32,979 bases of DNA from assembly GCA_013287135.1 (NCBI GenBank), contig JABDEK010000043.1, forward strand, positions 1 through 32,979, given 5' to 3'. The notes beneath the pieces were generated by a model that worked only from the letters and a program-made list of their open reading frames with translations, was not told the origin of the DNA and searched no databases. The DNA comes from Acidobacteriota bacterium (GTDB lineage Bacteria > Acidobacteriota > Terriglobia > Acidiferrales > UBA7541). Below are positions 15,357 through 22,966 of the stretch, in pieces (within the stretch, counting starts at the first letter, position 1; every line of letters starts with the position of its first letter). The position numbers were made by a program, and so were the translations under genes.

Positions 15357-16325
15357 GTGAAAGTCGTTATAACCGATCACCGCTTTCCAGACGTCGAACA
15401 GGAAAGGCGAGCCGTCGAGTCATCGGGTGGAACGCTTTTCGTCGGTCAGATTGCCGACGAAGAGCAACTCGCTGCAGTGTGCAGAGACGCTGACGGCGTG
15501 CTTACTGTCCGGGCGCCAATAACGAAACGGGTGATAACCGCTATGGAGCACTGCCGCATCATCGTACGTTATGGCATCGGGGTCGACACCATTGACATCG
15601 CGGCCGCGACTCAGCGCGGCATTATGGTGGCGAATGTTCCCGATTATTGCATTGACGAAGTCTCAGACCACGCGATGGCGTTGTTGCTCATGCTCAGCCG
15701 TCAAATGATTCCCGCGATTTCTTTGGCTAAGGAAAAGCGCTGGGCCATCGCAAGCATGCCACCTTTGCACCGGTTGCGCGGGCAGGTTTGTGGCTTGGTC
15801 GGCTGCGGGAAAATCGGATCGCTGCTAGTCGGCAAGGTGTCGCAACTTGGCATGCGCGTACTGATCTACGATCCCTATTTAAGCAGTGCCCGCTGCCGCG
15901 CGATGGGCGCGGAACCAGTTTCTTTCGATGCGTTACTCGAGGGCTCGGACTTTATTTCGCTTCATGCACCACTAAATGACGCGACACATCATCTCTTCGG
16001 GGCAGCTGCGTTCACAAAGATGAAACGCTCGGCCTCAATCATTAATACAGCGCGCAGCGGCCTAATCGACGAACCTGCACTTATCGCCGCGCTGGATGCC
16101 GAGAAGATTTTCGGCGCCGGTCTTGACGTGGTGGAAGCAGAATCGGAGCTGACACCGGTGGGCAGCGCGCTGACAGACCATCCGAGGGTTATCGTTACCC
16201 CTCACACGGCTTGGCTAAGCGTGGAAGCTCGCTCGACTCTACAAGCCCGGGCGATCGCGCAGGTCCTCACGTGCTTTAAGGGTGACCAACCTTACGGGCT
16301 AATCAATCGCGAGCTCGCGAAGTAA
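15357..16325 (+). CDS. D-isomer-specific 2-hydroxyacid dehydrogenase
   Basis: 322 aa from GTG 15357, chosen because GGGGGA lies just upstream and the first beta strand ('KVVITDHRF') begins there; an in-frame TTG at 15342 would add five residues. It has a split catalytic domain and an NAD-binding Rossmann domain. The dinucleotide motif is 'GLVGCGKIGSLLVGKVSQLGMRVLIYDPY' (about 146-174). Catalytic residues are Arg233 ('NTARSGLID'), Glu262 and His283 ('TPHTAWLS'). The family reduces 2-keto acids to D-2-hydroxy acids or the reverse with NAD(P)H in the cytoplasm. The N-terminus resembles the C-terminal-binding-protein-like / phosphoglycerate-dehydrogenase group. It stands alone on the plus strand between two minus-strand units; the substrate is unknown. 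Confidence 0.92.
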   Translation: MKVVITDHRFPDVEQERRAVESSGGTLFVGQIADEEQLAAVCRDADGVLTVRAPITKRVITAMEHCRIIVRYGIGVDTIDIAAATQRGIMVANVPDYCIDEVSDHAMALLLMLSRQMIPAISLAKEKRWAIASMPPLHRLRGQVCGLVGCGKIGSLLVGKVSQLGMRVLIYDPYLSSARCRAMGAEPVSFDALLEGSDFISLHAPLNDATHHLFGAAAFTKMKRSASIINTARSGLIDEPALIAALDAEKIFGAGLDVVEAESELTPVGSALTDHPRVIVTPHTAWLSVEARSTLQARAIAQVLTCFKGDQPYGLINRELAK

Positions 16326-16504
16326 AAACCTCTAGAATAGAAACAAAATGGGACGAAATGATCTTTACACCGTAATTCTTCTGACGACGCGAGTGGATTA
16401 AACGAGAACGAGCTTTGTTGTGGAACCAGCTCTTCCGAGGCTGCCGAATACCAAGTGGGGTGCTCTCACATTGAACATGGTGGGATATTGGGGAAGGTGC
16501 CCGC

Positions 16505-16532
16505 AGAAAACCTCGCTTAAGGAGTGCGAGGT
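16505..16532 (-). terminator. Rho-independent-type terminator after the MFS transporter gene
   Basis: On the minus strand, six bases past the MFS stop codon, ACCTCGC and GCGAGGT form a perfect 7-bp stem around a 9-nt loop (16532-16510) and run directly into TTTTCT. Position and form fit an intrinsic terminator for the MFS transcript. The T-tract is short. Confidence 0.6.
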
Positions 16533-16538
16533 CGGCAG

Positions 16539-17786
16539 CTAAATGGACATTCGCTCAGGTCGCAACGCAAACGCAAAGATTCCGGCTATCACTGACAGCA
16601 ACGAAATCTGAATTTCTCCCGCCATCGCCCACCCGGCGTGGCTTGCAATTCCACCCATCAGATAACCGGCAGCGGCGGCGGCCGCGTAAAGGCTCGTCAC
16701 GAACATACCCGAGGCACGGCTGGACAAGCTGCTTCGCACCGCTTTGACATGATAGGCGGCTAGATTGACATACAAGGTGCCACTGCCAATCGCACCATAG
16801 GCACAAGTCAAAATTATCTGCGGCACAATCGCTCCCGATCCGTGGAAGCAGAGGTATCCAAGTCCCGCTATGCAGAAGAATGCGGAACTGAGAACAAGTC
16901 TCGGTGAGAAGCGATCTCCCAGCCACCCACCGGCTATTGAAGTAAGGGCTCCAACCCCATAAAAGCTCATGACAAGTCCCGCCGCCTTAGGTGGATAATG
17001 AAGTCCTTCGCGGAGGAAGGTGGGATACATCCCCGTAAAACCGTAAAGAACGAGACCTCCAATCACACTCAGGATAGTAAGAATCACAGTATTCCTATTC
17101 ATTAGCACAGGCGCACCGCGACGATCTGCTCGAGTATCCGCGGCACGATGCGTTTCACTGAACCAGGGACGCACCGTAAGTGCGATCACTGCAATCATCA
17201 AAAAGCCGATAAGACCAAACACGACCATCGGAGCACGCCAACTCCGATAACTAGCAAGCAGCATGCTGCCCAACACCGGCCCGCTAAACGCACCAATGCC
17301 GAAAAATACATTCATTGAACCGATCGCTGCAGCGCGGTATTGCACAAAGTAGTTCGCCGCGATCGCAATCATGACCGTAAGCTGCATGGCCTCACCGATT
17401 CCGGTCGCCGCCAGATAGAGAAGCATGTCCGAGAATCGGAGCGAGAACACAATGAGCGCCGTGGCCGTGGAAAAAATCGCGATTCCTAGCATGAGCACCG
17501 TCTTGCGGGGAAAACGTGTTAATAGATAGCCCGTCGGCAGCCCCGCAACGGCCAAACCCAAGGTGAAAATGGTTGCGAGGAGTCCGGTATTGGCGAGCGA
17601 GAAGCCATACTCCTGACGTACGTCATGGGCGAGAAGCGGAAAAAGCTGCCGATCCGCCGCATTGACCGCATAGGCAGCCAGCAGTGCGCAATACATCGCA
17701 ATAGCTGCAGCGCGTGTGCCAGGTTGATCGGGTACTCGCCGCACGAGATGTTTAGATACTTGTTCATGATTTAAATTTTCCGTCAT
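16539..17786 (-). CDS. Major facilitator superfamily (MFS) transporter
   Basis: 415 aa from ATG 17786; an in-frame ATG pair at 17864 would add 26 unlikely residues, and neither start has a good ribosome site. The protein is hydrophobic throughout, with about 12 predicted membrane helices. The conserved MFS loop 2-3 motif is partly present as 'GYLLTRFPRKTVLMLG', and a matching loop appears in the second half ('GGWLGDRFSPRLVL'). An early 'NAADRQLFPLLAHDVRQEYG' segment resembles organic-acid or hexuronate-type MFS carriers. It should move a small organic solute across the inner membrane by proton coupling. The next genes upstream on this strand are the SDR and M24 genes, 300 bp away; a terminator-like hairpin follows it. 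Confidence 0.9.
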   Translation of the reverse strand: MTENLNHEQVSKHLVRRVPDQPGTRAAAIAMYCALLAAYAVNAADRQLFPLLAHDVRQEYGFSLANTGLLATIFTLGLAVAGLPTGYLLTRFPRKTVLMLGIAIFSTATALIVFSLRFSDMLLYLAATGIGEAMQLTVMIAIAANYFVQYRAAAIGSMNVFFGIGAFSGPVLGSMLLASYRSWRAPMVVFGLIGFLMIAVIALTVRPWFSETHRAADTRADRRGAPVLMNRNTVILTILSVIGGLVLYGFTGMYPTFLREGLHYPPKAAGLVMSFYGVGALTSIAGGWLGDRFSPRLVLSSAFFCIAGLGYLCFHGSGAIVPQIILTCAYGAIGSGTLYVNLAAYHVKAVRSSLSSRASGMFVTSLYAAAAAAGYLMGGIASHAGWAMAGEIQISLLSVIAGIFAFALRPERMSI

Positions 17787-18086
17787 ATTGTCGGGGCATG
17801 GCAGAAATGTTTTTGACAACGATGCCAACGCTTCTGCCCTGGATCCTACCGACCATCCCATCATTACTATTGGAATTTTCGGCGGCGCGAGTATACACCT
17901 CTGGGTGTGCAGATGGTTTCAAGCAGCCTCTGAAATATCGACATGGCCGCTGACTGGGAATCTTCAATTTCAACTCTATCTGTGGGCAGAACTCAAATCT
18001 CTGTGCCTGGTGCGCTCTAACGTCAAAATCAGATTGTTGGCCGCTTGTTGGTGAAGGGAGTGGTTCAAGCAGCTAAAAGGAGTTGC
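17787..18086. other. Intergenic region, 300 bp, carrying one copy of a repeat
   Basis: This lies between the SDR stop and the MFS start on the minus strand. It contains the 31-bp element at 17951-17981, which recurs at 20377-20408. Short frames here have no supporting signals. The MFS promoter should lie here, but no clear -35/-10 pair was seen. Confidence 0.4.
17951..17981 (-). repeat. Imperfect 31-bp intergenic repeat, copy 1
   Basis: It matches copy 2 at 20377-20408 at 26 of 31 positions with one inserted base; the core CAATTTCAACT and the TGACTGGG end are identical. Both copies lie upstream of minus-strand genes (MFS here, M24 for copy 2). It could be a regulatory element, a dispersed genomic repeat or remnants of a mobile element. 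Confidence 0.45.
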
Positions 18087-18887
18087 TCAACCAGCGGCGT
18101 GCCACCCTCCATCGACAAAAAGTGTATGCCCCGTGACGAAATCCGAGGCAGGACTCGCCAGGAAGAGAGCAGCGCCGATAAGGTCGGAGGGTTCTGCAAA
18201 CCGCCCGAGTTTGATACGACTGAGCAGGCGCTTCGCACGCGCTTTATTTTCGCGCAGCGAGCGGCTGGTATTCTCGGTCAGGGTTGCGGTGGGTGCGATG
18301 GCATTTACGCGCACGCCAAAGGGAGCCCATTCGGTGGAGAGAGCACCGGTAAGATAGGAGACTCCTGCTTTGGCAAGGCCATAGACGCTCTTACCAACAT
18401 CCGTGCTCGCAGACCACGTGGAACTGAGATTTATTATCTTGCCGTAGCCGCGGTCGATCATTAAACGCCCCAAAAATTGCGAGCAGAAGAATGTGCCCTT
18501 AACATGAAGATCGACAAGTTGGTCCCAATCGTCTTCGGTTACATCCAGCGCGGGCTTGGTAAAACCAAAGCCTGCGCAGTTTACCAAGACGAGTCCGAGT
18601 TCTCTGCCCTTGACAACTTTAGATACGGATCGTTCGAGGGAGCGGATGTCGCTCATCTGGCTGAGATCAGCTTGAATTATCACGGCCGTTCCGCCTATAG
18701 TTTTTACCAAGCGCTGCACTCCAAGAAGTTTTTCACGGTTTCGACTCACCAACACGAGTTCGGCTCCCGCGCGCTGGTAAGCGAGTGCGAACTCGCGCCC
18801 AATGCCTTGGCTAGCCCCGGTAATAACCGCCAAGCGGCCATCGAGTCGAAAGGAGGGCAGATCGGGGTTCACTTGTTGGCGGACCAT
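18087..18887 (-). CDS. Short-chain dehydrogenase/reductase (SDR)
   Basis: 266 aa from ATG 18887, ten bases after the stop of the M24 gene; an alternative in-frame TTG at 18926 would overlap that gene. Classical SDR signatures are present: cofactor loop 'TGASQGIG' (23-30), 'NCAG' (103-106), catalytic Ser156 in 'NLSST', Tyr169 and Lys173 in 'YGLAK', and a C-terminal 'GHTLFVDGGWHA'. Length and motifs fit the 3-oxoacyl-reductase/glucose-dehydrogenase-like group, which oxidises or reduces alcohol/ketone groups with NAD(P). The substrate is unknown. The 10-bp spacing implies co-transcription and possibly translational coupling with the M24 enzyme. Confidence 0.92.
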   Translation of the reverse strand: MVRQQVNPDLPSFRLDGRLAVITGASQGIGREFALAYQRAGAELVLVSRNREKLLGVQRLVKTIGGTAVIIQADLSQMSDIRSLERSVSKVVKGRELGLVLVNCAGFGFTKPALDVTEDDWDQLVDLHVKGTFFCSQFLGRLMIDRGYGKIINLSSTWSASTDVGKSVYGLAKAGVSYLTGALSTEWAPFGVRVNAIAPTATLTENTSRSLRENKARAKRLLSRIKLGRFAEPSDLIGAALFLASPASDFVTGHTLFVDGGWHAAG

Positions 18888-18897
18888 GAGAAGAGTG

Positions 18898-20106
18898 TTA
18901 CCTCGTTCGGCCGGTTGTCGTATCAAGGGGATGAAGATCGTTTACGAGGCGCTCGTCGAACGGATACGTCGTATAGATGTCGACGCCGCCGGCGGTGACG
19001 ATATGATCGTTCTCAAGCCGGATGCCCCCTATGCCTGGCTTTCCGGCATACGGTTCCAGATTAAAGGCCATTCCCTCCTTGAGCGCCACAGGCGATTCTT
19101 TCGAGGCAGGGCTGAAGTAGGGGGCTTCCCAAGGGTTAACGCCGGACCCGTGTCCCAAACTGTCGAGAACGTAGGGCTCGGCCGCGGCGAAAACCTCGGC
19201 GTTGGTCGCACCGGGTCGCACTTTGCTACCGGCATTGAAGAGCGCGTCGTAGCACTTCTGATGGAGGTCACGCATCGCCGGAGTTGGCTTTACGTTTCCA
19301 CAAATCCAGGTACGAGTTAAATCGCCCCAATAACCGTTATATCCCGCACCGATGTCGAGAATGACGAGATCGCCATTACGGATAATCCGATCGGATGTAA
19401 AACGACGATAGGGCGCGGTATACGGACCCGAGCAGATTATGTTCGAACATTGAGTCCATTCACTGCCCATCGCTGTCATGGTTTTCCAAGCGACAGCAAG
19501 AACTTCACATTCTTTTACTCCGGGACGCAGAAATTCGAGTGCACGATCAAGTGCCGCCTCGGTAATAGCATTCGCGATCTTGAGGCAATGAATTTCGTCT
19601 TGGGTTTTGATCTCCTTAGCCCGCATGAGCACGCTTTGGTATCCATCAGCGAATGTCGTTGTCGGGAATACCTCGCGAATCGCCGTCTCCATGTTTATAT
19701 CCCAGATATCGATGCCAACTCGCTTGCCCGCAAGCGACCCCACCAAACCTTCTACTTGTTCGGCCCATCGTTTCATTCCGATCTTTTCACGGAAATTCGC
19801 ACGCGGCCGTATCTGATCCGGACTAAGCCAGGGCATACGGTGACGGCAGTGTTCAAAATCCATCGACCAGAGGATCGGTTCGTGACCTCGGGCCAGTACT
19901 GTTACGGCATTCCCCATGATGAAAGCAGGACCGAGATGGTGGCGGTAGCCCATCAAATACCGGGCATCCTCGGTACGAAACACGAATAGTGCATCAAGAT
20001 CCGAATTGTTGAGCGCGTCTTTCGCTCGCTGCAGGCGTTCGCGCAACATCCGTTGAGGATCGAAGCGCGCTTCCCAATCTACTGGAATGAGTCCATAGTC
20101 AGACAC
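18898..20106 (-). CDS. M24-family metallopeptidase-fold protein (Xaa-Pro aminopeptidase/creatinase-like)
   Basis: 402 aa. It starts at GTG 20106 behind GAAGGGAG. An N-terminal creatinase/prolidase-N domain (about 20-165) is followed by a pita-bread M24 domain (about 170-385). All five metal ligands of the family are present: Asp251 ('VILDIG'), Asp262 ('WGDLTRTW'), His319 ('LGHGSG'), Glu351 ('FNLEPYAG') and Glu365 ('IRLENDH'). There is no signal peptide, so it should be cytoplasmic. The usual role is removal of the residue before proline from peptides. M24 also includes creatinase and the DMSP lyase DddP, so a non-peptidase role is possible given the adjacent SDR. A TTGACA promoter candidate lies 31-59 bp upstream. 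Confidence 0.9.
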   Translation of the reverse strand: MSDYGLIPVDWEARFDPQRMLRERLQRAKDALNNSDLDALFVFRTEDARYLMGYRHHLGPAFIMGNAVTVLARGHEPILWSMDFEHCRHRMPWLSPDQIRPRANFREKIGMKRWAEQVEGLVGSLAGKRVGIDIWDINMETAIREVFPTTTFADGYQSVLMRAKEIKTQDEIHCLKIANAITEAALDRALEFLRPGVKECEVLAVAWKTMTAMGSEWTQCSNIICSGPYTAPYRRFTSDRIIRNGDLVILDIGAGYNGYWGDLTRTWICGNVKPTPAMRDLHQKCYDALFNAGSKVRPGATNAEVFAAAEPYVLDSLGHGSGVNPWEAPYFSPASKESPVALKEGMAFNLEPYAGKPGIGGIRLENDHIVTAGGVDIYTTYPFDERLVNDLHPLDTTTGRTR

Positions 20107-20137
20107 GGTTTCTCCCTTCTACTACAAACCTGCTTTT

Positions 20138-20165
20138 ATTAACATCTATTTTCGAAGTCTGTCAA
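20138..20165 (-). promoter_or_regulatory. Candidate sigma-70 promoter for the M24-SDR transcript
   Basis: On the minus strand TTGACA (20165-20160) is separated by 16 nt from GTTAAT (20143-20138). The predicted start of transcription falls about 25 nt before the GTG start of the M24 gene, leaving room for its ribosome site. Confidence 0.45.
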
Positions 20166-20376
20166 ATTCGCAACGCGTTGATCGGTGGAAGCCTTCACAT
20201 TTTCGCGAGCGGAATAACGGGTCGACGTCAATGTTAAGAGTTCCTGTCAGGTTCAAAAAATGAAGGTCATGCAAAGAAAGTCTGTATAGCGCTTACCCTT
20301 ACCTCAAGTCCACTCGGCGTTTTACAAATCTCGCCGTCGATGGAGAACATTTCCAATTCTGAATTTCTCCAAGCGT

Positions 20377-20408
20377 TGACTGGGTAATTCCCAATTTCAA
20401 CTTCATCT
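20377..20408 (-). repeat. Imperfect 32-bp intergenic repeat, copy 2
   Basis: This is the partner of the copy at 17951-17981 (26 matches over 31 aligned bases, one gap). Similarity fades on both sides. It lies about 270 bp upstream of the M24 gene. Confidence 0.45.
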
Positions 20409-20694
20409 TCGCGCTCAACGCAAAACTATATCCCGCGTCTCTTTGTGAACCGAAGAGTTGTGGCTGCTAAAACGAGGGGCTACTGGACGAGTGCTGGGAT
20501 TTGCGAAATATTCCGCCGAGAAAGGAGATCCCTTGATCGCCAGGTATTCGAGATTGGTAGCGCCGATGGGGAATCTGCACCTTAACTGTAGTGAACTCAC
20601 AGGAGATCATAGCAAGCGGCGAAAAACTTTTATTGTGTTCCATCGCAACTTCATCTCCGGAGTCGCACAAACTCCATAGCAGCGAGCGGAGAAG

Positions 20695-20724
20695 TTGACG
20701 TTGCTGTTCGTGTATGACTAGAAT
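20695..20724 (+). promoter_or_regulatory. Candidate sigma-70 promoter for the YncE-like gene
   Basis: TTGACG and TAGAAT are separated by 18 nt; each hexamer matches consensus at five of six bases. Transcription would start near 20731, giving a leader of about 60 nt before the AGGAG ribosome site. Confidence 0.55.
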
Positions 20725-20793
20725 CCGTAGTTTGTTTCCCAAGCCGGAAAGAACTTTCACGATTCCGGTGCGGGAAGCTCCAGGAGAATGACG

Positions 20794-21753
20794 ATGAAAA
20801 GATACATGCTGACTTGTGCAATTCTTCTCGGTGCAGTTACAGGTGGTCTCGCCGCTTCGGGTTATCGTCTCCTTAAAACAATTCCCGTTGGGGGCCAAGG
20901 ATCCTGGGATTATCTCTCGATCGATGAAACAAACCGCCGCCTCTATGTTTCGCATGAAACGAAGGTGGACGTGCTCGATCTGGATTCCGCAAACGTCATC
21001 GGTAAAATCCCTAATACACTCGGCGTCCATGGAATTGCAATCGCGCCGGAGCTGGGCCGCGGATTCACCAGCAACGGGAAAACTGACACGGTCACAATTT
21101 TTGATCTGAAGACACTCATGCCTATAGCCCAAGTTTCGACTGGAAAGAAGCCCGACGCCATTGTCTACGATCCCATCACTAGCCGAGTCTTTGTCATGAA
21201 TGGAGTTGGAAATAGCGCGACCGCAATCGATGCCGCCACTGGAAAGGTCGCAGGCACGATCGATCTGGGCGGCGGCCCAGAATTTGCTGCAGCCGGCAGC
21301 CTCGGAAACGTTTTCGTCAACCTGGAGGATAAGAATGTTGTTTTGCGAATTGATTCCCGCGGATTAAGGATCGAGGATCGTTGGCCACTCGCGCCTTGCG
21401 AGCACCCCTCGAGTATGGCCATTGATCGCGCGAATCACCGCCTTTTCATCGGCTGCCGCAGCCATGTCATGGCTGTTGTGAACGCGGAGACCGGCAAAGT
21501 CATCACAACTCTGCCAATCGGCGATCACGTGGATGCCTCTGCCTTTGATCCCGCTACCGGCCTAATTTTTAATTCTACTGGAGAGGGCGCAGTCGATGTG
21601 TTCCACCAAGATTCACCGAATGAATACTCGTTTGTTGCGCGAATCCCCACGCATCCCGGATCGAAGACGATGGCACTAGATTCTAAAACTCACCAGATTT
21701 TTGTTCCCGCGAACGACTCTGGTAGTTTTGGCATTCTCGTCTTCGGAAGGTAG
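20794..21753 (+). CDS. YncE-like / YVTN-type beta-propeller protein, exported
   Basis: 319 aa from ATG 20794, which sits 7 nt after AGGAG; an in-frame ATG six bases earlier is too close to that site. Residues 1-21 are a signal peptide ('MLTCAILLGAVTGGLAAS'). The rest is a seven-bladed propeller of YVTN type with about 40-residue repeats such as 'LYVSHETKVDVLDLDSANVIGKI', 'VFVMNGVGNSATAIDAATGKVAGTIDLGG' and 'LFIGCRSHVMAVVNAETGKVITTLPIG'. Such periplasmic propellers bind ligands or partner proteins; no enzymatic residues can be assigned. It is convergent with the racemase gene, 13 bp apart, so it is not in the same transcript, and its role in the locus is uncertain. Confidence 0.88.
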   Translation: MKRYMLTCAILLGAVTGGLAASGYRLLKTIPVGGQGSWDYLSIDETNRRLYVSHETKVDVLDLDSANVIGKIPNTLGVHGIAIAPELGRGFTSNGKTDTVTIFDLKTLMPIAQVSTGKKPDAIVYDPITSRVFVMNGVGNSATAIDAATGKVAGTIDLGGGPEFAAAGSLGNVFVNLEDKNVVLRIDSRGLRIEDRWPLAPCEHPSSMAIDRANHRLFIGCRSHVMAVVNAETGKVITTLPIGDHVDASAFDPATGLIFNSTGEGAVDVFHQDSPNEYSFVARIPTHPGSKTMALDSKTHQIFVPANDSGSFGILVFGR

Positions 21754-21766
21754 TTTCGATCACGGC

Positions 21767-22846
21767 TCAGGTCAATGCTTTATCGACTGCGGCGCCCCAG
21801 ATGTCGCCAACGGTGAAACCCTCAGGGAAAGGATCCTCGGGATCGACTACGTACTGAGCGAAGCCTGTGATCCATGCTGTCCCGCTGAGTGTGGGTATGA
21901 CTGCTTGATATTGGCCGACCTGCGTTTCGCGCACAAGGCAACCTGTGAAAATTGTCCCGAGTATGCCCTCGTGCGGGAATGTTTCGTTGAGTCTAAGTCT
22001 TCCCTTAGCGTAAAGCACGGCCATGCGGGCACAAGTGCCAGTTCCACAGGGTGACCGGTCAATGGCGCCAGTCCACGTGGCAGGTCTGCTCCAGTCGAGC
22101 TCGCCAGTAGAGCAAACCACTGTGTTTTTGGCAACAGCATGAGGGTTTGTGGGTGCGCCGGTAAGCTCCGCGATAGTGATACCACGAATCCCGGGATTCT
22201 CAGGGTGCACGACTGGGAGTTGCTCGCGGGCGGCGGCTTTGACCATTTCGGCGACCCGAACAATATCTCGCCCTTCGTCTGGCGTAAGGTGCAGGCCGAG
22301 AGGCTCGGCTTCTGCGATAACATAAAACATCCCGCCATACGCGACATCGACGGTAACGGTTCCGAGATGCGGTACTTCTACTTTCGCGTCCAAATGGGTG
22401 GCAAACGACGGAACGTTTTCGAATGTGACTCGCTTCACTTTACCGTTTTGTACATCCGCTTTGACCACCACCAGGCCAGCCGGCGTGTCTAGCGTGAGTG
22501 TGGTGGTAGGCTCATCTGCAGCTACCATTCCCGTCTCGATAAGGGTAGTGACCACACAAATTGTGTTCGTGCCCGACATAGGCGGATATTCCACCTGTTC
22601 CATAATGACGAAACCTGCGTGCGCCTTAGGATTGGTTGGTGGCAGCAATAAGTTGCAGTTCGCAGCGGGATACCCTCTTGGCTCGCGGAGCATAAGCTTT
22701 CGAAGACCGTCAGCATGATTCTCCAGGTAGGTTTTCTTCTCAAACATCGTGCGACCGGGCACGTCGAGTACACCGCCAATGATTACGCGTCCAGGTTCAC
22801 CCGCGGCATGCAGATCGACAGCGCAAATCATCCTTGATACCCGCAT
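21767..22846 (-). CDS. Proline racemase family protein, probably 4-hydroxyproline 2-epimerase (Ser/Cys type)
   Basis: 359 aa. The ATG at 22846 follows GGGAGG. Family signatures are clear: 'DLHAAGEPGRV' near the N-terminus, 'YPPMSGTNTICV' and 'DRSPCGTGTCARM'. The two acid-base positions are Ser91 and Cys267. Classical proline racemases have Cys/Cys and trans-3-hydroxyproline dehydratases of the eukaryotic type Cys/Thr, so this belongs to a Ser/Cys subgroup. 4-Hydroxyproline 2-epimerase converts trans-4-hydroxy-L-proline to cis-4-hydroxy-D-proline in the cytoplasm. Context supports this: a permease gene ends 120 bp upstream on the same strand, and a deaminase-like DapA homologue is divergent from that permease. 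A trans-3-hydroxy-L-proline dehydratase or 3-hydroxyproline epimerase is the main alternative. Confidence 0.87.
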   Translation of the reverse strand: MRVSRMICAVDLHAAGEPGRVIIGGVLDVPGRTMFEKKTYLENHADGLRKLMLREPRGYPAANCNLLLPPTNPKAHAGFVIMEQVEYPPMSGTNTICVVTTLIETGMVAADEPTTTLTLDTPAGLVVVKADVQNGKVKRVTFENVPSFATHLDAKVEVPHLGTVTVDVAYGGMFYVIAEAEPLGLHLTPDEGRDIVRVAEMVKAAAREQLPVVHPENPGIRGITIAELTGAPTNPHAVAKNTVVCSTGELDWSRPATWTGAIDRSPCGTGTCARMAVLYAKGRLRLNETFPHEGILGTIFTGCLVRETQVGQYQAVIPTLSGTAWITGFAQYVVDPEDPFPEGFTVGDIWGAAVDKALT

Positions 22847-22966
22847 CGATCCTCCCTTCCTAGTGACTGTCTCTATGGGTGCCGTACGTTAAAGTGATAA
22901 ACCGATTTCATTACCATTGTGAATACTCTAATCGCCGCGGAGCCCCGGGGGAGTCGCCAGTCTTTT

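Larger units (their letters stand above)
20107..20793. other. Divergent intergenic region, 687 bp
   Basis: It separates the minus-strand M24 gene from the plus-strand YncE-like gene. It contains a promoter candidate for each (20138-20165 minus; 20695-20724 plus) and copy 2 of the intergenic repeat (20377-20408). On the minus strand next to the repeat a frame of about 50 codons without a normal start ends near 20275; it reads in part 'MFSIDGEICKTPSGLEVRV' and could be a gene remnant. No complete gene is supported. Confidence 0.4.

Noticed and set aside
20467..21132. Minus-strand frame of 221 codons
   Set aside because: It is antisense to the YncE-like gene with signal peptide and propeller repeats; no motif or ribosome site supports it.
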